In this document: piece by piece, positions 20,521 through 32,120 of the stretch
How the letters are laid out: each line of letters starts with the position of its first letter
Numbering within the stretch: the stretch's first letter is position 1
Assembly: GCF_964199755.1 (NCBI RefSeq)
Contig: NC_133910.1
Span: forward strand, 13,276,711 to 13,340,710
DNA: 64,000 nt
From: Larus michahellis
Lineage: Eukaryota; Chordata; Aves; Charadriiformes; Laridae
Direction of reading: 5' to 3'
Made by a program: the position numbers and the translations under genes
Notes under the pieces: generated by a model
Told to the model about the DNA's origin: nothing
The model's input: the letters and a program-made list of their open reading frames with translations, nothing else
The model's database searches: none

Positions 20521-21922
20521 TTTTTACCGTGGCTGTGGCTGTGTCTGCCCCATGGCAGGGGCTGGCGAGGAGCCGAGCGCGGCTGCGGTAGCGGCCCCCA
20601 CCCAAACCCGGCCCCCCCAGCCCGGGCTCGGCCGGCTTAGGGGGATGCGGGGAACTCGTGTTTCTTCTCCGCCTCCCTCGCTTCTGTCGCGTCTCGGCGA
20701 TTTGAGGAAAGGGGAGAAAAGCTGAAGGAATTCGGGGAGGGGGATGTAGGAGGCGAAAACAAAACGCCAAGGTGGGAATCGCGGCTGTTTTCAATCCCGG
20801 CCCTGGAAACCGGCGGAGCCGATCCCAGCCTTTCTCGCGGGTCGCTTCCAGCCCCGGCACCCGCCCGGGGCTCCGTCCTTCGTTCAGAGCGAAAATTCCC
20901 CCGCGGTGCCCGGCGGCTCCCGCCGCCTTTGGAGGCTCTTTTGGGCGAATATTTTTATCCCCATTAATCGGGCTTCAGCGCGGCAGCTCCGGGCGGGCCG
21001 AGGATGTATTTGCAGCCGGGCCGGGGCTCGGCCCGTCCCCCCTTTTCGTGCCAGCTCCCCCAGATTCAGCGGCCCTGTAAGGTGCCATCGCATCCCTTTT
21101 CTCCCCCCGAGCCGGGTCGCCTTGCCTTCCCTTCGCAAACACCCGGCAAAGAATTTCCCCAGGTGAAAGTTTTTGCAGGGGTGATGGGGGCGGGATGGGC
21201 GAAGGCACCTGGGATAAACTGCTCCGGAGGGCCAGGACCGACCCCATTCCCCCCCCCTCCCTGTGCTGTTCCTGTGCCTCCCTCCGCCCCCGCTGCCGCA
21301 GGAAGGGAAGGGGCTACCAAGCCCCCGGCCCGGGGCGAGCAGCCGCCGCATCCAGCCCCTCTCCCCTCCGGCGCCATGGACGCCCGGGGCTCCCTGGCTG
21401 CCGTGCTCGTTTTTAAACCATCTCAGAAATAAAAATACAAATAATACAAATCGAATCAAACCCCGCCGACTTTCTTGTTCGTTTCTCACCGGAGCAGGGG
21501 AAATACCCGGCAATTCCGTGATTATTTTGTCTTTTTTTTTTTTTCTTTTTTTCTTTTTTTTTCTGGGCAGAAATGCGGCCCCGGTTCTCCTCTCCCCTTT
21601 CCCTGCGGGTAGGAACGAAACCGACGGGTCTTCTCCGCGGAAACCAGCCCGGCGGATTCCCCGGGCGCTTTTGGCGAAGCACCGATCGCCCCAATCCCTT
21701 CCACCGGAACGAGCCTCACGGAGCCCCGAACCCCCAAGTTTTCCCAAGTTGGTGCCGATGCCGCTGTCATTTCGGGGGCGACCGGTGCCGCGACCCCCCC
21801 ATCAATGGAGCCGTCTCCGCAGCGAGCTCCCGGCGCACCGGGAGGCTTCGGGGCCGCCGGAGGCTATGGGTCCGGGCCGCCCTGCCCGCCCTGCAAAGCC
21901 CAGCGGGGTGCGCGGCTCTTAC

Positions 21923-22364
21923 CTTTGTACTCCGAGTCCGAGGAGGAGCTGCTGGTGCTTTTTTCCATTTTCTCCCTAAAGTCCTCGCCGGGCTTGGTGG
22001 GGATCCTGCCCGCTGGCTCCTGAGGTCCATTGGTGCTGGAGTAAGGCGCGCAGGCAGCCAGGGGCTTGCAGTCGGCCAGGATGTCTCTGATGAGGAAGGA
22101 GGAGGTGACGGTCCGGGACTGGGAGGGAGCCGAGACCTGTCCCGGCTGGAGGTGCGCATCCAGGCCCGGCCGCGGCCCCGCCGCCTCCAGGCACTCGCGG
22201 CCCGGCGAGCGGGGCGAGGGGCACCCGCTGCTGCCCTCCGAGCGGGGGCTCAGCTCCAGCGGGGACCGGCCGTCGCCCACCAGCGAGTCCCCCTTGGGCA
22301 CGGCCGGACTGCCGGCTCGGTGGGAGAGGATGGAGTCGATCCCAAACCCAGTGGAGCCCTCCAT
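21923..22364 (-). CDS. BARHL1: BARHL1 coding exon 1 (BarH-like 1 homeobox protein, N-terminal region)
   Basis: This exon encodes residues 1-147 plus one base of a split codon. I chose the ATG at 22364 because the peptide MEGSTGFGIDSILSHRAGSP aligns with the known BARHL1 start; an upstream in-frame ATG near 22481 gives an unconserved leader. Two Engrailed-homology-like FIL motifs are present, FGIDSIL (7-13) and FLIRDIL (90-96), which recruit Groucho/TLE corepressors. A serine-rich, acidic stretch (STSSSSSDSEYK) ends the exon. BARHL1 is a nuclear Bar-class transcription factor, downstream of ATOH1, needed for inner-ear hair cells, cerebellar granule neurons and other neurons. The three exons join in phase (442+223+295 nt) to 319 residues. 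The donor is AAAG|GTAAGAG. Confidence 0.96.
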
Positions 22365-22953
22365 GGCCCCCGCGAGGTGCCGGCGCTCACACGGGCATTG
22401 GCGGGGAGGGCGCGGCGGAAGCGGTTTGATAATGATAATTAACAATAACAGGAGGGGGCGAAAAAAGGCAAAAGAAAACAAGGAAAAAAAAAAAAGTAAA
22501 ATTAAAAAAATATATTAAAAGAGCAAAGTTCAGCCTGCGATCCGGGCAACAATTGCTGCAAGGCTCTCCGAGGCGACGCGCGTTAGATCCAGGGCTGCTC
22601 CGTCTTCAGCATCGCGCCCAGCTGCACTCACAGACAGACAGACAGAAGAGGGGGGGAGAGGGAGGCAGAGTCAAACTTTGGCCGCGAAGGGGGTGGGGTG
22701 GGCGGACGGACCCCAACCTCACCCGGGGTCCCGGCCCCTTACCCGGCCACCCCACCCTTGCCCGGAGCCGCGGCGGCGCGGGGCTGGGGGGCAGCCCGGG
22801 GTCTCCCAGCCGGAGGTGGGGAGGCAGCGATCGATAGTGGTGCTTCGCAGAGCCTTAACCACTTAATGATCCAGAAATCAATGGGGAAGGGCGAGGGGAG
22901 GGCGGAGGGGGTGGCCAGCCGTCGGGCCGCCGCGGCGCCCCCCCGCCTTCCCC

Positions 22954-22974
22954 GCCAACACCTCGGACAGCCCC
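22954..22974 (+). promoter_or_regulatory. RE1/NRSE-like REST site, copy A
   Basis: The core CAACACCTCGGACAGCCCC aligns with the 21-bp RE1 consensus as I recall it: 16 of 21 positions match, with mismatches at consensus positions 1, 2, 5, 10 and 19. It is the weakest of three copies, about 590-610 bases upstream of the BARHL1 start codon. Confidence 0.4.
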
Positions 22975-23012
22975 GGGAGGGGAACGGGAGTCGCTCCGGA
23001 GCCGGCGGCGCC

Positions 23013-23033
23013 TTCAGCACGTCGGACAGAGCC
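23013..23033 (+). promoter_or_regulatory. RE1/NRSE-like REST site, copy B
   Basis: TTCAGCACGTCGGACAGAGC plus one more C matches the RE1 consensus at 18 of 21 positions, differing at positions 9, 10 and 18. Both half-sites (TTCAGCAC and GGACAG) and the normal gap are intact. REST/NRSF silences neuronal genes outside neurons and in progenitors. Confidence 0.6.
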
Positions 23034-23057
23034 CGGCGCCGGAGTCACTCCGGAGCC

Positions 23058-23078
23058 TTCAGCACCTCGGACAGCGGC
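23058..23078 (+). promoter_or_regulatory. RE1/NRSE-like REST site, copy C (best match)
   Basis: TTCAGCACCTCGGACAGCGG plus one C matches the RE1 consensus at 19 of 21 positions, differing only at positions 10 (a variable spacer base) and 20. It lies about 700 bases upstream of the BARHL1 start codon, 45 bases from copy B, in the same orientation. Confidence 0.7.
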
Positions 23079-23513
23079 AAGAGTGCCGCGCCCTCCGCGG
23101 GGGGGGAACGGGGGGAAATAGGGAAAATGGGGGGAAAAAAATGAACTTGTGCCACTCCGGCTCGGGGAACCAGGCGCCCTCCCCGCCACCTCTCCACCCC
23201 CCCCGGTGTGAACGCGCCCATTGGCCGCGAGGTGTTTTGGGGGATGTCACTCCCCCGGCGGCGACACCTTGCAGCTTGATTAACGGGAATTAATTGCCGC
23301 CCGGATCCCCGCGCTTTCCGGGCGGTTTCCGCCCTCTTTTGCTGTCATTATCCCGCTGATGGGGCTCGTAATGGGGTGATTAGCAGCGGGGGGGGGCAAG
23401 GAGGGGAGGCGGGGAGGGGGTTGCCGAGGGGTTGCTGCTTTCTGCTCGCCTCCCCCCGCAATTAGCCGATCTGCCGGTCCCTCCCAAGCAGGGAAAGTTT
23501 TGCTGGGTGTTAG

Positions 23514-23518
<5 letters not shown>

Positions 23519-23544
<26 letters not shown>
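23519..23544 (+). repeat. Poly(A) tract
   Basis: A run of 26 adenines in the upstream flank of BARHL1, followed by an A/G-rich stretch. No element body is recognisable before it. Confidence 0.9.
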
Positions 23545-23545
<1 letters not shown>

Positions 23546-25246
23546 GATAGAAAAAGAAAAGGAAAAGCACCGAAACCTTCCCCAAAGCCCCAGCACAGAG
23601 GCGGCTGCTCTGAGCCCGAGATGAGCCTGGGAGCTGCGAATTTCGTTGAATCCCCTCGAAATCGGTTGTGAACGAGCGGACAGGTCCTTTAGCGCCGGCG
23701 GACGCGGGGCAGCGGGCAGCCAGCGCTGCCGGCACGGCGGGGACCGGGCATCGCCCCCGCCCGCCGCGGCGGAGCCGGGGCCGCTCTTCCCGCTCTCCCA
23801 GCGCCCAGCGGCCGTACCTACTGGTGCAACTGGGAAGGGACCGCGCACAGGGCGGATTTTTCCTGCCGTCAACACCGTTTTAAATAAAACCCCAATAGCT
23901 CCAGACCGGGCGGACAGCCCTGCCCGCTCCCTGCCCGTTTCTCTCGGAGACACCAAGTTTCCTCCCTCCCGCCCCGTCGGGGGATTTTGCTGCTGTTGAT
24001 CTCCGGAAATGGCTCCCACCTTCCTCCCGGTCAGAGGGACTCCTGCCTCCTCGGGGGTTTATTTAGGGGCTTTTCCTGGGGGTAGACCCTTCGCCGCGGA
24101 GATGAGGAAAATGTCCACACCCGGGTGCGCGAAGCTGCGCCACTTTGGAGAGATGTCTCTGGTTATTTCTCAAATACTCGATTTCCTCTCTTCTCCCCCT
24201 TCCCGGACAGGCAGCTGCACCTTGTCCCTCTTCCAAAGCCGCCCTTGGCCGGCAGCTTGGAGGCGATCGAGAAGGGCTCCCCCCCCGGGAAGCCCGGCTG
24301 CCAGCTGTCGGGCAGCGGCGCAGGCAGGGCCCCCAGCACCTCCTGCCCTCGGCCCTGCAGGCTCGGGGCCGGCTGGGATCGGGGCAGAGAACAAAAGATC
24401 TTTACAGGAGGATAAGACCAGGGACAAAATCAGCATCAGCCCCGGTCCCAGCCTGCCCCCACCCTGTCGTGCAACACACTGGGCACAGGGGTCTGCTTGT
24501 CCTCCCTGTCCCTTGTGAAGGACCCCTGCTGCCGCTCAGCCCCGTCTCCCTCCCAGCACGAAGGTGCTGCCCCGGTGCCAGGAACCTGGGGACAGGCTGA
24601 TGGGTCCTGGTCTGCTGGGGGTCCATTTTGCATCGTCTGCCTCCCCAGGCAGGGTTGGCCCAAGCTCCGCTTTGGGCTGTCCCAGAGCTACAGAAGTGCA
24701 GGAACTGGTCCCGGTACGAAATGGGGCAGAGATCCCGATGGGGTTTCCCAGCTCTTTGCAGTGTGACTGTGTTGGCTCATGGGTCTGGCAGCCTTGCTGT
24801 CCTACCCCATTTGGGATGGAGATTGGCACTGAGACTAGGACCAGGGCTGAGGTTGTGTTTGGGACCAAGAATGGGATCGGAAGAGGGAGCGGGGCTGGCA
24901 TCAGGAGTGGGTTTAGAATCGGGATTTGGATCAGCCATGCAGGCACAGGTTTCAGTTGGTGAGTCTACTGCTGTATTTCCTTCTCTTGAATAAAGCACCT
25001 GCCTTCAAACAACCACAAGGAAGTTTCCAGATTAGATGCACTCACTGATGCTGTGCAAGATTTTGGGGGCGTATGTGTATGGGGTCCAATCCTTGTTCCT
25101 AAGCAGACGATATATTTTGCTATCCCCAGCCAAGGCCCTGGGGACAGACGGTCACTCCCAGGCCACAGTTGGAGCTCCCAGCAGCTACAGATGCACTTGC
25201 TACTCATGTTCTAATGTTGGTGTGGCTGACATATATAAAAATGAAG

Positions 25247-25247
25247 A

Positions 25248-25330
<83 letters not shown>
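25247..25330. repeat. (ATT)n microsatellite, about 28 units
   Basis: An uninterrupted ATT array of about 84 bases, flanked by GAAGA and GTCGTTTC. Perfect and long, so probably polymorphic. Translated runs of tyrosine, leucine or asparagine across it are not genes. Confidence 0.97.
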
Positions 25331-26099
25331 GTCGTTTCAGAACTAGACTCCCCAAGGCAGAAACGTGCCCCATTCTGCCCATATGTGGTGTCCCCCCCGT
25401 ACATCACTGGACCCTGGAGAAGTGGCTTCCAAATGATTTTTCCGTGGCTCTCAGCACGGGTAGGAAATCCTGTGTGCAGACAACCAGCCAGCGTCCGCTG
25501 CCTTCCTTGTGCACATCTGCCTTTAAAACCCATTTCTTAGTCTGTAGTCTGTTTCTGTTCACAAACAACAGGCAGGGACAAGAAAAGAGGAGAACCCTGA
25601 TGCCAGTTGCTTTTCCACTCACCTCCTCACAAGTCCCAGTCGCACCCCAGGGTTGGCTCTAGGACTCTGACAGCTTCGGGAGCTGCTGTGCATCCCATCT
25701 TGCCGACAGACAGGGTCAGGCACTTCTGGCACCAGTGGCCAGTGCGGGTTTGGCCATGAGGCCATGGGGCAGGGTGTTCCTGGAGGGTTGGGGTGTGGGG
25801 AGAGTCCTGACGGGGCTGGGGGACGTCAGGGACTGGCCTCCATGTCTGGGCCAGGGGACGAAGGGCATGGTCTGCAGTGGGGGGCTGTAGCAAGAGCTAG
25901 TTTAGAATTATCTGCTGGGGGCGCATCGACTGGTATCCTGAAGGGGTCTGGCTTAGGGAGGAAAATCCCCGGAGGCTGTTGTACTGAATTTCTCTCTGAA
26001 CCCAAGCTGAGCGCTCGGAAAGGCCATGCCCAGGCAGGCGCAGAGAGGGATGCTCAGCAGCGTCAGGCTTCAGCGGGATGCGCCGGTAGCGAAATGAAT

Positions 26100-26530
26100 G
26101 GATCTTCATGAGAGGGAGAAGGGTAGGGCGGCTCGGGGTGGGGGAAAACGGCAGAAAGAGGGGGCGATAGTCAGCCGGCGGGTCTCAGCGACGGGGAGGA
26201 GCAGGGCCCGGCGGCGGGGAACCTGCAGCAGCGTTAAAACCCCCTTTACCAGTGGGTGTCACTGCAGGACAAGGAGCGTCCGGCGCCGCGCGGCGGGTCG
26301 GGACCCCGGCACCGGGCTCTGCCGGCACGGCCGGGGCAGTGGGGAGCGGAGGGGGATGCCCGGTTTGCGGCTCGGTTGTGCCCCACAGCGAGCCTGGCCA
26401 CGGGCTGGGGGCGGCGGGGAGCGGCGCCGCGATGGGGACGAGTCCGAGGTGGCACCGTGGGACTCGGGGCGTTTGGGGCGCGGGTCTGCCCAGGATTTCG
26501 GGGCGCAGTGGGGCAGGTCTGTTGGCTACA
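26100..26530. other. Orphan CpG island
   Basis: A roughly 430-bp stretch rich in CpG (GGCGCCGCGCGG, GCGGCGGGGAGCGGCGCCGC) about 3.7 kb upstream of the BARHL1 start, separated from the main island by CpG-poor DNA. Open frames on both strands match no protein I know. It could be a promoter for an unannotated transcript, a distal BARHL1 promoter or a Polycomb-bound regulatory CpG island. No TATA box or splice donor decides between these. Confidence 0.5.
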
Positions 26531-29500
26531 AGCCCCACGCAGCGGTGTCTCCTCCTGAACACACTGTGTTTGACTCGGCTGTTGTTTTCTGGCTTTCTGG
26601 TCTCTTTGGTGGCTTCTTGGATTGTCCCAGATCAGCAGGTCTGCGTGGGCTTGGTTCACACTGTGTTTGTTTGCCAGCCCTTTTCCGGGGATGCAGGACT
26701 CGCTGGAGATGCTTCCTTCCCTCTGCACGCCCCGGGGACCTGAGCAGTTGCTGCAGGTGGGCACAGATGCTGTGGCTGGAGCAAGAGCTGCACATGGCTC
26801 CCCCCAGGCAGTAGGGCAAACCTTTGCCTGGGTTTCTCACACACTTGTACACACTGTCATTTTTAGCAAGACAAGTCATTTAAGGGCCGGCTTTCTTCCC
26901 CCGTAGGGAGGTGGGAAAAGTCTCTTGTTATAGTGCACTTCTGCCAGCATGGCAAACCCTACTGTTACCCTCCTAGTTATTTTAGATGGGTTTTATTTAG
27001 AGGCCTTTACTAAAAAGAGAGAACTAAATACAAGGGTTTCCCTGGTGTGGAGCAGGTGATTTCTTTCCTCCCTCAGCTCAGGTGTGGGCAGGGTGGAGTT
27101 TGCTACAGCTGCTTCCTTATATAAAGGGCAGGTTGAGGCACAAGTTTCCCCTAAGGAGGGAGTGCTGGAAATACCAGAGCAGCTGGTGCAGAGTCTTCCT
27201 TGTCCTGGGAGAGGTAGGAAAAGCTGCCCCTGCAGTTCACTTTGTTCTTGTGTCTTGAGCGATGGAGCTTAATGTTATGAAACGCTCTGATCTTTGAGGT
27301 TCGGGTTTAAAAGTTTGGCTGGAAGTCAGGTGGGGGACAGGCCCCAGGCTCGGCGTGGCTTATTTGTGCCCCTTGGTTGCTGGTGGGTCTGCATAGGAGG
27401 GCTGGGCTAGCCCCAGTGCCGAGGCGTGTGGGGCAAAGTCATGCTGGGCACATCCACCCCTCTGCGGTGCTTGTTACCGGCTCCTTCCTGAGCTGGGGAT
27501 ACAGTGGGGCTGCCCAGGATGCAGATGTCACCCCCTTGGAGCATGGCCCTGGCGTGCACACCTGAGCTCTCTGAGTGCCAATGGGATGAGGAATACGAAG
27601 ACTGAAAGCTAACATTGGACTTAAGGATTATCTGGTGCAATCTGAGATTTAACAGTAGATGTGAGAATCAGACTACTTAGAAGTAATTAAATATTATATA
27701 ACTAAAGCAATCACAGTTATTACTCAGTGGTATTTTCTTAAGATGAAATACCCTGTTGGGAGGAGATGGATTTTAACGTGTTGGCACCTGTCTGAGCCTC
27801 TGTTGTCACCTGTTGGTGACCAGGCTGGGGTTTGGGTGCTGTGATGTTGAGTTGGTGTTGGTGGAGTTTGAGCTTGTTTGGCAGCTCCTTGGAGAGGTTC
27901 AGCCCTGAGGGACACCAGGCACCAGCAGCTGTTTGAGGGCGAGTGTGGAACCGGCTGGGGCTGTCTTCAAGCGAAGGTGTCGCTCTGCGGTGAGGCCTTT
28001 GTTTGGCAGAGCGCTTGAAGCAGGTGTTTGGATGCCTTCACACAGGCAAGGGCTTTGCTGAATCAGGCAGTGATGGGAAGCTTGTTTGGCAACGCAATGA
28101 GAAGGACTAATGGATTATGAGATATTATAGACTTGATATTGAGTGGGCTATGATTGTGTTTAATATATTTGTTCAGAACAGACAGTGAAGGCAACTGTCC
28201 TGCTTTCCCTGTGGGGCTGTACTGGTGCGAACACGGCCCTGTTCCCGGTGTGAGAGTTGTTACCTTGAGCACAGTGAGAATCGTGGTGATCAGACAGGGT
28301 AAGGTGGTGTGCATCTGACGTGAAGCAATGAACAGGCTGAGACAGAATCATTCCCCTCATATTTATGATGCATTTGGCTATATCTGCATTAATGTAACTT
28401 TTTAAAACAAGAGAGAAATCCTATTGCCTATGGCTATTGCAGGGTCGAAGGGCTGTGATGCCCAGCACGGTGCTGCGGTCCCACTGTGTCTCGCAGGCAC
28501 TTCTCAATGGGAGGCACTGAATGCCTTTTTACGAGCATCACGGTCTGGAAAAGTACTGAGATGAGGCCCAACCTATAAGGAAAGGAGCAGACAGACGATT
28601 GGTTACAGCCGGCCAAAGAAAATAGGTTGTAGCACAAACAGGGAAGAGACTGCAGATTAGCGCAAGGGGTTTTGCCTGTCTGGGAGACGTTGCTCCAGCT
28701 GAAGTTAAAAAATTAACCTGTTTAAAATGAGAACTACTTTTCTGATTGACTTCAGGATATTTATTCTGCTCTAGCAACAAGATCCTGTAGTCCTACTATG
28801 GTGCGTCGGTTGTCTGACATTTTCAAATACTGGCATGCCTTAAGATGGACCCTGAAATAAATGACTTATTTTCTACAGCACAGGACGTGTGTGCTGCACT
28901 GAGGGGCTGGGATGGGCTCAGAGCTCCCGGGGAAGCCCCCACTGGGGTCAGGGACTCGCGCATGACCTGCCCAACAAACACACGAGCAGCCTCTCCCCAG
29001 GAATCGCCTTTGAGGTGGGAGGGGGTGAAAAAATGCCCCTGACAAATAGACAAAGGGGAAGTCACCTGGGGAGGAAGGTCCAGGGGCCCTTTGGGGTGAG
29101 CGGTGGGTTTACGCAGAGCCACATGCGGCAAACCGATAGAGTAGGTGCGGAGTTACTGGGATGCGGGAGTGCCTTCATGCACAGAGTGGGATCACCGCGG
29201 GGGCCCACGGGCTTTACCTGCCCTGACACAATTCCTGGTGCCATTCATCTGCCTCGTGTGGATGTGCCGAGCTGCCTCCCGCTTCCCCCACCCTGCTCAG
29301 GCTGGCTGGGCGTCAGGTTTTGCGTATGTAAAAATACACAGCAGTCTTTGCCCTGAAAAGCTAGCTAGTGATCTCATTAATCAAGACAAACAAAGCGTAT
29401 TTAGCTATTCCCCCTCTCTGGAGGAAGGCGTTCAGGTACTTAAATATGCATTTGAGTGCCTAACTTCAGACAGTTGTTTCTGGATGTTTTTGCTTTCTCA

Positions 29501-31499
29501 CAAGCAGCAGCAGTGACATAACCCCTCTCCGGGAGGGAAAGGCAGGGGAGGCACAACCATGGGCTGCTGAAGTAGGTGGGCAGCCCCCGGGAGCTGTCAG
29601 GGACAATCCCCAGCTGGGCCAACTCCAGTCTCCCATTAAAGATGCAGGAGTTTCTTCCCTCAAAGCTGGGATTGTTAGAAAAATCCAGTCCCTTGCAGAT
29701 AAGGACAGCTGAGCTGCTTCTCTCGAGTGTGCCTCTGCCCTCCCCAGCGTGCTCCCTGCCCACCAGTGCTGGGAACTGGGCAGGGGGAAATTTCTGCCTG
29801 GGACTGGGTTGAAGCCAGAGGGGAGGAAACGGCAGTTTATTCACTCCAGTCTTGGTACAGCTCCCGGGTGAGAAGTGTCACACTGAGCCACAACTGGGAG
29901 TAATTAAAATTAGCAGAGCCCTTGACAAAGTTGTGAGGGATGCCAGCTTCTGCCCTCAGCATGAGTGGGAAGCACCAGGTGTAGGACAGGGGACAAGTGC
30001 TATTTTAAAAAATGAGAAACCCTCTTATAATGAGGGACAGTTGAGAAGTACGGATTAGTCCCAGGCCAGTAATTAGAGTCAAGATAAGGGTGTCCTCGGG
30101 CCAAAGGTCTTATTATGACAGAGACTGGTGTTGAGAAGTCAATGCCAGTGATGAATCTCTGATTCTCTGGCATCTCTGATTCTTCTAATTCATATTTTAA
30201 ATGATGAACCCAAAGGTACTTCCTCTAGAGACAGCTGATGATCTTTGCCATTACTCTGATGTGGTTACGGGCTGTTATGCCAGGATTTAGTCTGTATCAT
30301 GGGTTTGGAGCACTGGCTGTAGCAGGACAGGGGTATAGTTTGTAGGCACAAGCTTGGTGGTTTTCCTTGCAGGGTGATGGAACCGCAATGGTTTTCAGCT
30401 GCTGATTAGAAGCAGTGTTTTGCTATTGTTTTTTGCACTTGTTATTGACAACTTAAAACCTGCAGGACACTTGCAGCTGGGATGTTGTAATGTCAGTGCT
30501 TGCTTCAAAGAATTAGAGGGGCAATAAAAAAAAAACCCTTATCCCTCCTAAAACTTAAATATGTATTTGAGGGTTATTTTTGTTTGGGTTTCTCAGTTAC
30601 GATAACATTTTAAGTTGGAAGGCCGTAAATGATCACTTGTCAAGCATTGATACAGCCACGTGCATGTTGGAAGCAGAAGCAGGTGTGTTAATGGAAGGCT
30701 AATAAACGGCATGTGAGAGGCAGAAAGGCTGGGCTGGTACCGGGAAGGCAGGGCTGAGCCGATACAGGTCGGCAGAGCTCCTCTGACAGCAGCAGAGCAC
30801 ACACCCCAGAGACCGACCGGGGCTTTGTGGGTGCTGTTGAGCTTGTTGCTGTTGAGGTGGGTGCTGGGGTGTGGGTGCTGTAGCTGCTGGGCACTGTGAG
30901 CACCCTCGGGGGGTCAGTGAGGTTAGCTCCTGGGGGGGGCAGATGAGTCATCCTGGGAGGGGGGGAAGTTTTAATTGGATTGAATGGTTTGTGGGAGGTG
31001 TTGAGAAGGAACCCATGCAAAGGGCTGAAGCAAACACCAGGCTCTCTGGCCCTGGAAGGATCCCCGCTCGGCTGCAGGGAGATGTGGCTGCCCCCGCGCC
31101 TCTCCCAGCACCTGCCTGGCTCTGCCCGCCTGCGCAAAGCAGCTCCCCAGCCTTCTGCGATTTTTCACTGTAACAACAAAGCTGCCCCTAGACTCAGCCT
31201 AGTTTTTCCGTCATCCATTTGATCGAATCCTTTTAGCGGGTGACAAAACACTTTCTTGAGCTCTCTTTACAGGAAACCAATCTCCATTCCTTTATAAAAA
31301 CCTCCCTCATTTACAAGAGTCTAACAAATCCTGGGCCTTTTAAGTCCTCTCCTGTTTTGGTTTTTCCCCCCCCCCAAAACAACAGTGCCATGTTTGTAGA
31401 TTTTTTCAGGGGGGAGGGAGGAGGGAATAAAATACACAATACAGAGAGAGGCAGGGTGTACACACAGACGCACACCGCGCCGAGCATCCCCGTACAGGC

Positions 31500-32120
31500 A
31501 AAAACCGCGCGCGCACATCGAGATGCAAATGATTTCCGTGAAGCTATCGCTTGTAAAGCTTGACAGAAAATAATGAGAAACACTAAATCTTTTATAAGGT
31601 CAACACTCAAGCAGCTGTCAAACAAGAAAAGAATTTAGCGAAAGATCCGCAAAAACTTCCATCGCCTCATTAAATCCAACAGGGCCGGGGCCCGGCGTGG
31701 TGAGGAGGCACCGGGGCGCCTCCGTTTTGTGTCAGTAATTTGCGGCGGAGGAAGAGGGAAGACGAAACAGCCAGCGCCGAAGGGGCCTTGGGGGAGGCTG
31801 GGGAATCGTTAGTGCGCCAGGAGCGGCCTCGGCTCCTAATTGGAAGCATTGGGCATTATCAACGGAGGATTTGCCTCGCCTCCCTGACAGCTCTCTAGGC
31901 CTGGAATGATAGCCCACTTGTCAGTGTAAAAGACCATTAAAAACAAACCATTTTGATTTAATTGGAGGCGGTGCGCTGGGGGCCCAGGTGAGGCGCTTCA
32001 TCAGCTGATGTTGGCTGCTGATGCCTTTTTCCCCCTGTATTGATGGCTTTTTTTTTTCTCCCCTCCCTTTCAAAAACTGTCTAGGAAAGAGAAAGAGGTG
32101 CTGAAAGATCCTTCACAGCT
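31500..32120. promoter_or_regulatory. Candidate conserved non-coding element block
   Basis: Non-repetitive sequence with many developmental-type motifs: the octamer ATGCAAAT (31523-31530), AAAATAATGAGAAACAC, CCTAATTGGAAGC, GGCATTATCAACGG, CCATTTTGATTTAATTGG and ATCAGCTGATG (an E-box). No open frame spans it convincingly. The texture, long AT-balanced segments without simple repeats, resembles vertebrate homeobox-locus enhancers. About 9-10 kb upstream of BARHL1. Inferred, not tested. Confidence 0.4.

Larger units (their letters stand above)
22987..23080 (+). repeat. Local tandem duplication carrying RE1-like motifs
   Basis: GGAGTCGCTCCGGAGCC (22987-) and GGAGTCACTCCGGAGCC (23041-) are near-identical, and each is followed by a CAGCACSTCGGACAG block (at 23015 and 23060). 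The second unit lacks about nine bases (GGCGGCGCC) present in the first. A third, related CAACACCTCGGACAG lies just upstream at 22956. This reads as a partial tandem duplication of roughly 45-54 bases in the BARHL1 promoter. Confidence 0.75.
22365..23110 (-). promoter_or_regulatory. BARHL1: BARHL1 5' UTR and CpG-island promoter region
   Basis: CpG-rich sequence immediately upstream of the BARHL1 start. The transcription start is not visible. An AT-rich patch (about 22425-22520, with TTAATATATT and ATTAATTATCATTATC in gene sense) could be 5' UTR or core promoter. Another patch at 22850-22890 (TTAACCACTTAATGATCC on the given strand) has NKX- and homeodomain-type cores. Farther upstream are three RE1-like motifs. 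Boundaries are approximate. Confidence 0.55.

Noticed and set aside
20884-21747. A 287-residue open frame antisense to nothing, within BARHL1 intron 1
   Set aside because: Lies wholly inside a confirmed intron, low-complexity lysine and glycine runs arise from homopolymers, and an equally long frame exists on the other strand.
21573-22442. A 289-residue + strand open frame across BARHL1 exon 1
   Set aside because: Antisense shadow of the conserved BARHL1 exon and its GC-rich flank; no recognisable protein.
22365-22481. Upstream in-frame ATG giving BARHL1 a 39-residue hydrophobic leader
   Set aside because: The leader is not part of known BARHL1 proteins, while MEGSTGFGID at 22364 matches the family start.
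25169-25662. Open frames with long tyrosine, leucine or asparagine runs
   Set aside because: Translations of the ATT microsatellite in different frames.
26098-26814. A 238-residue + strand open frame over the orphan CpG island
   Set aside because: Arginine/glycine-biased, mirrored by antisense frames, no domain; treated as a CpG island without a gene.
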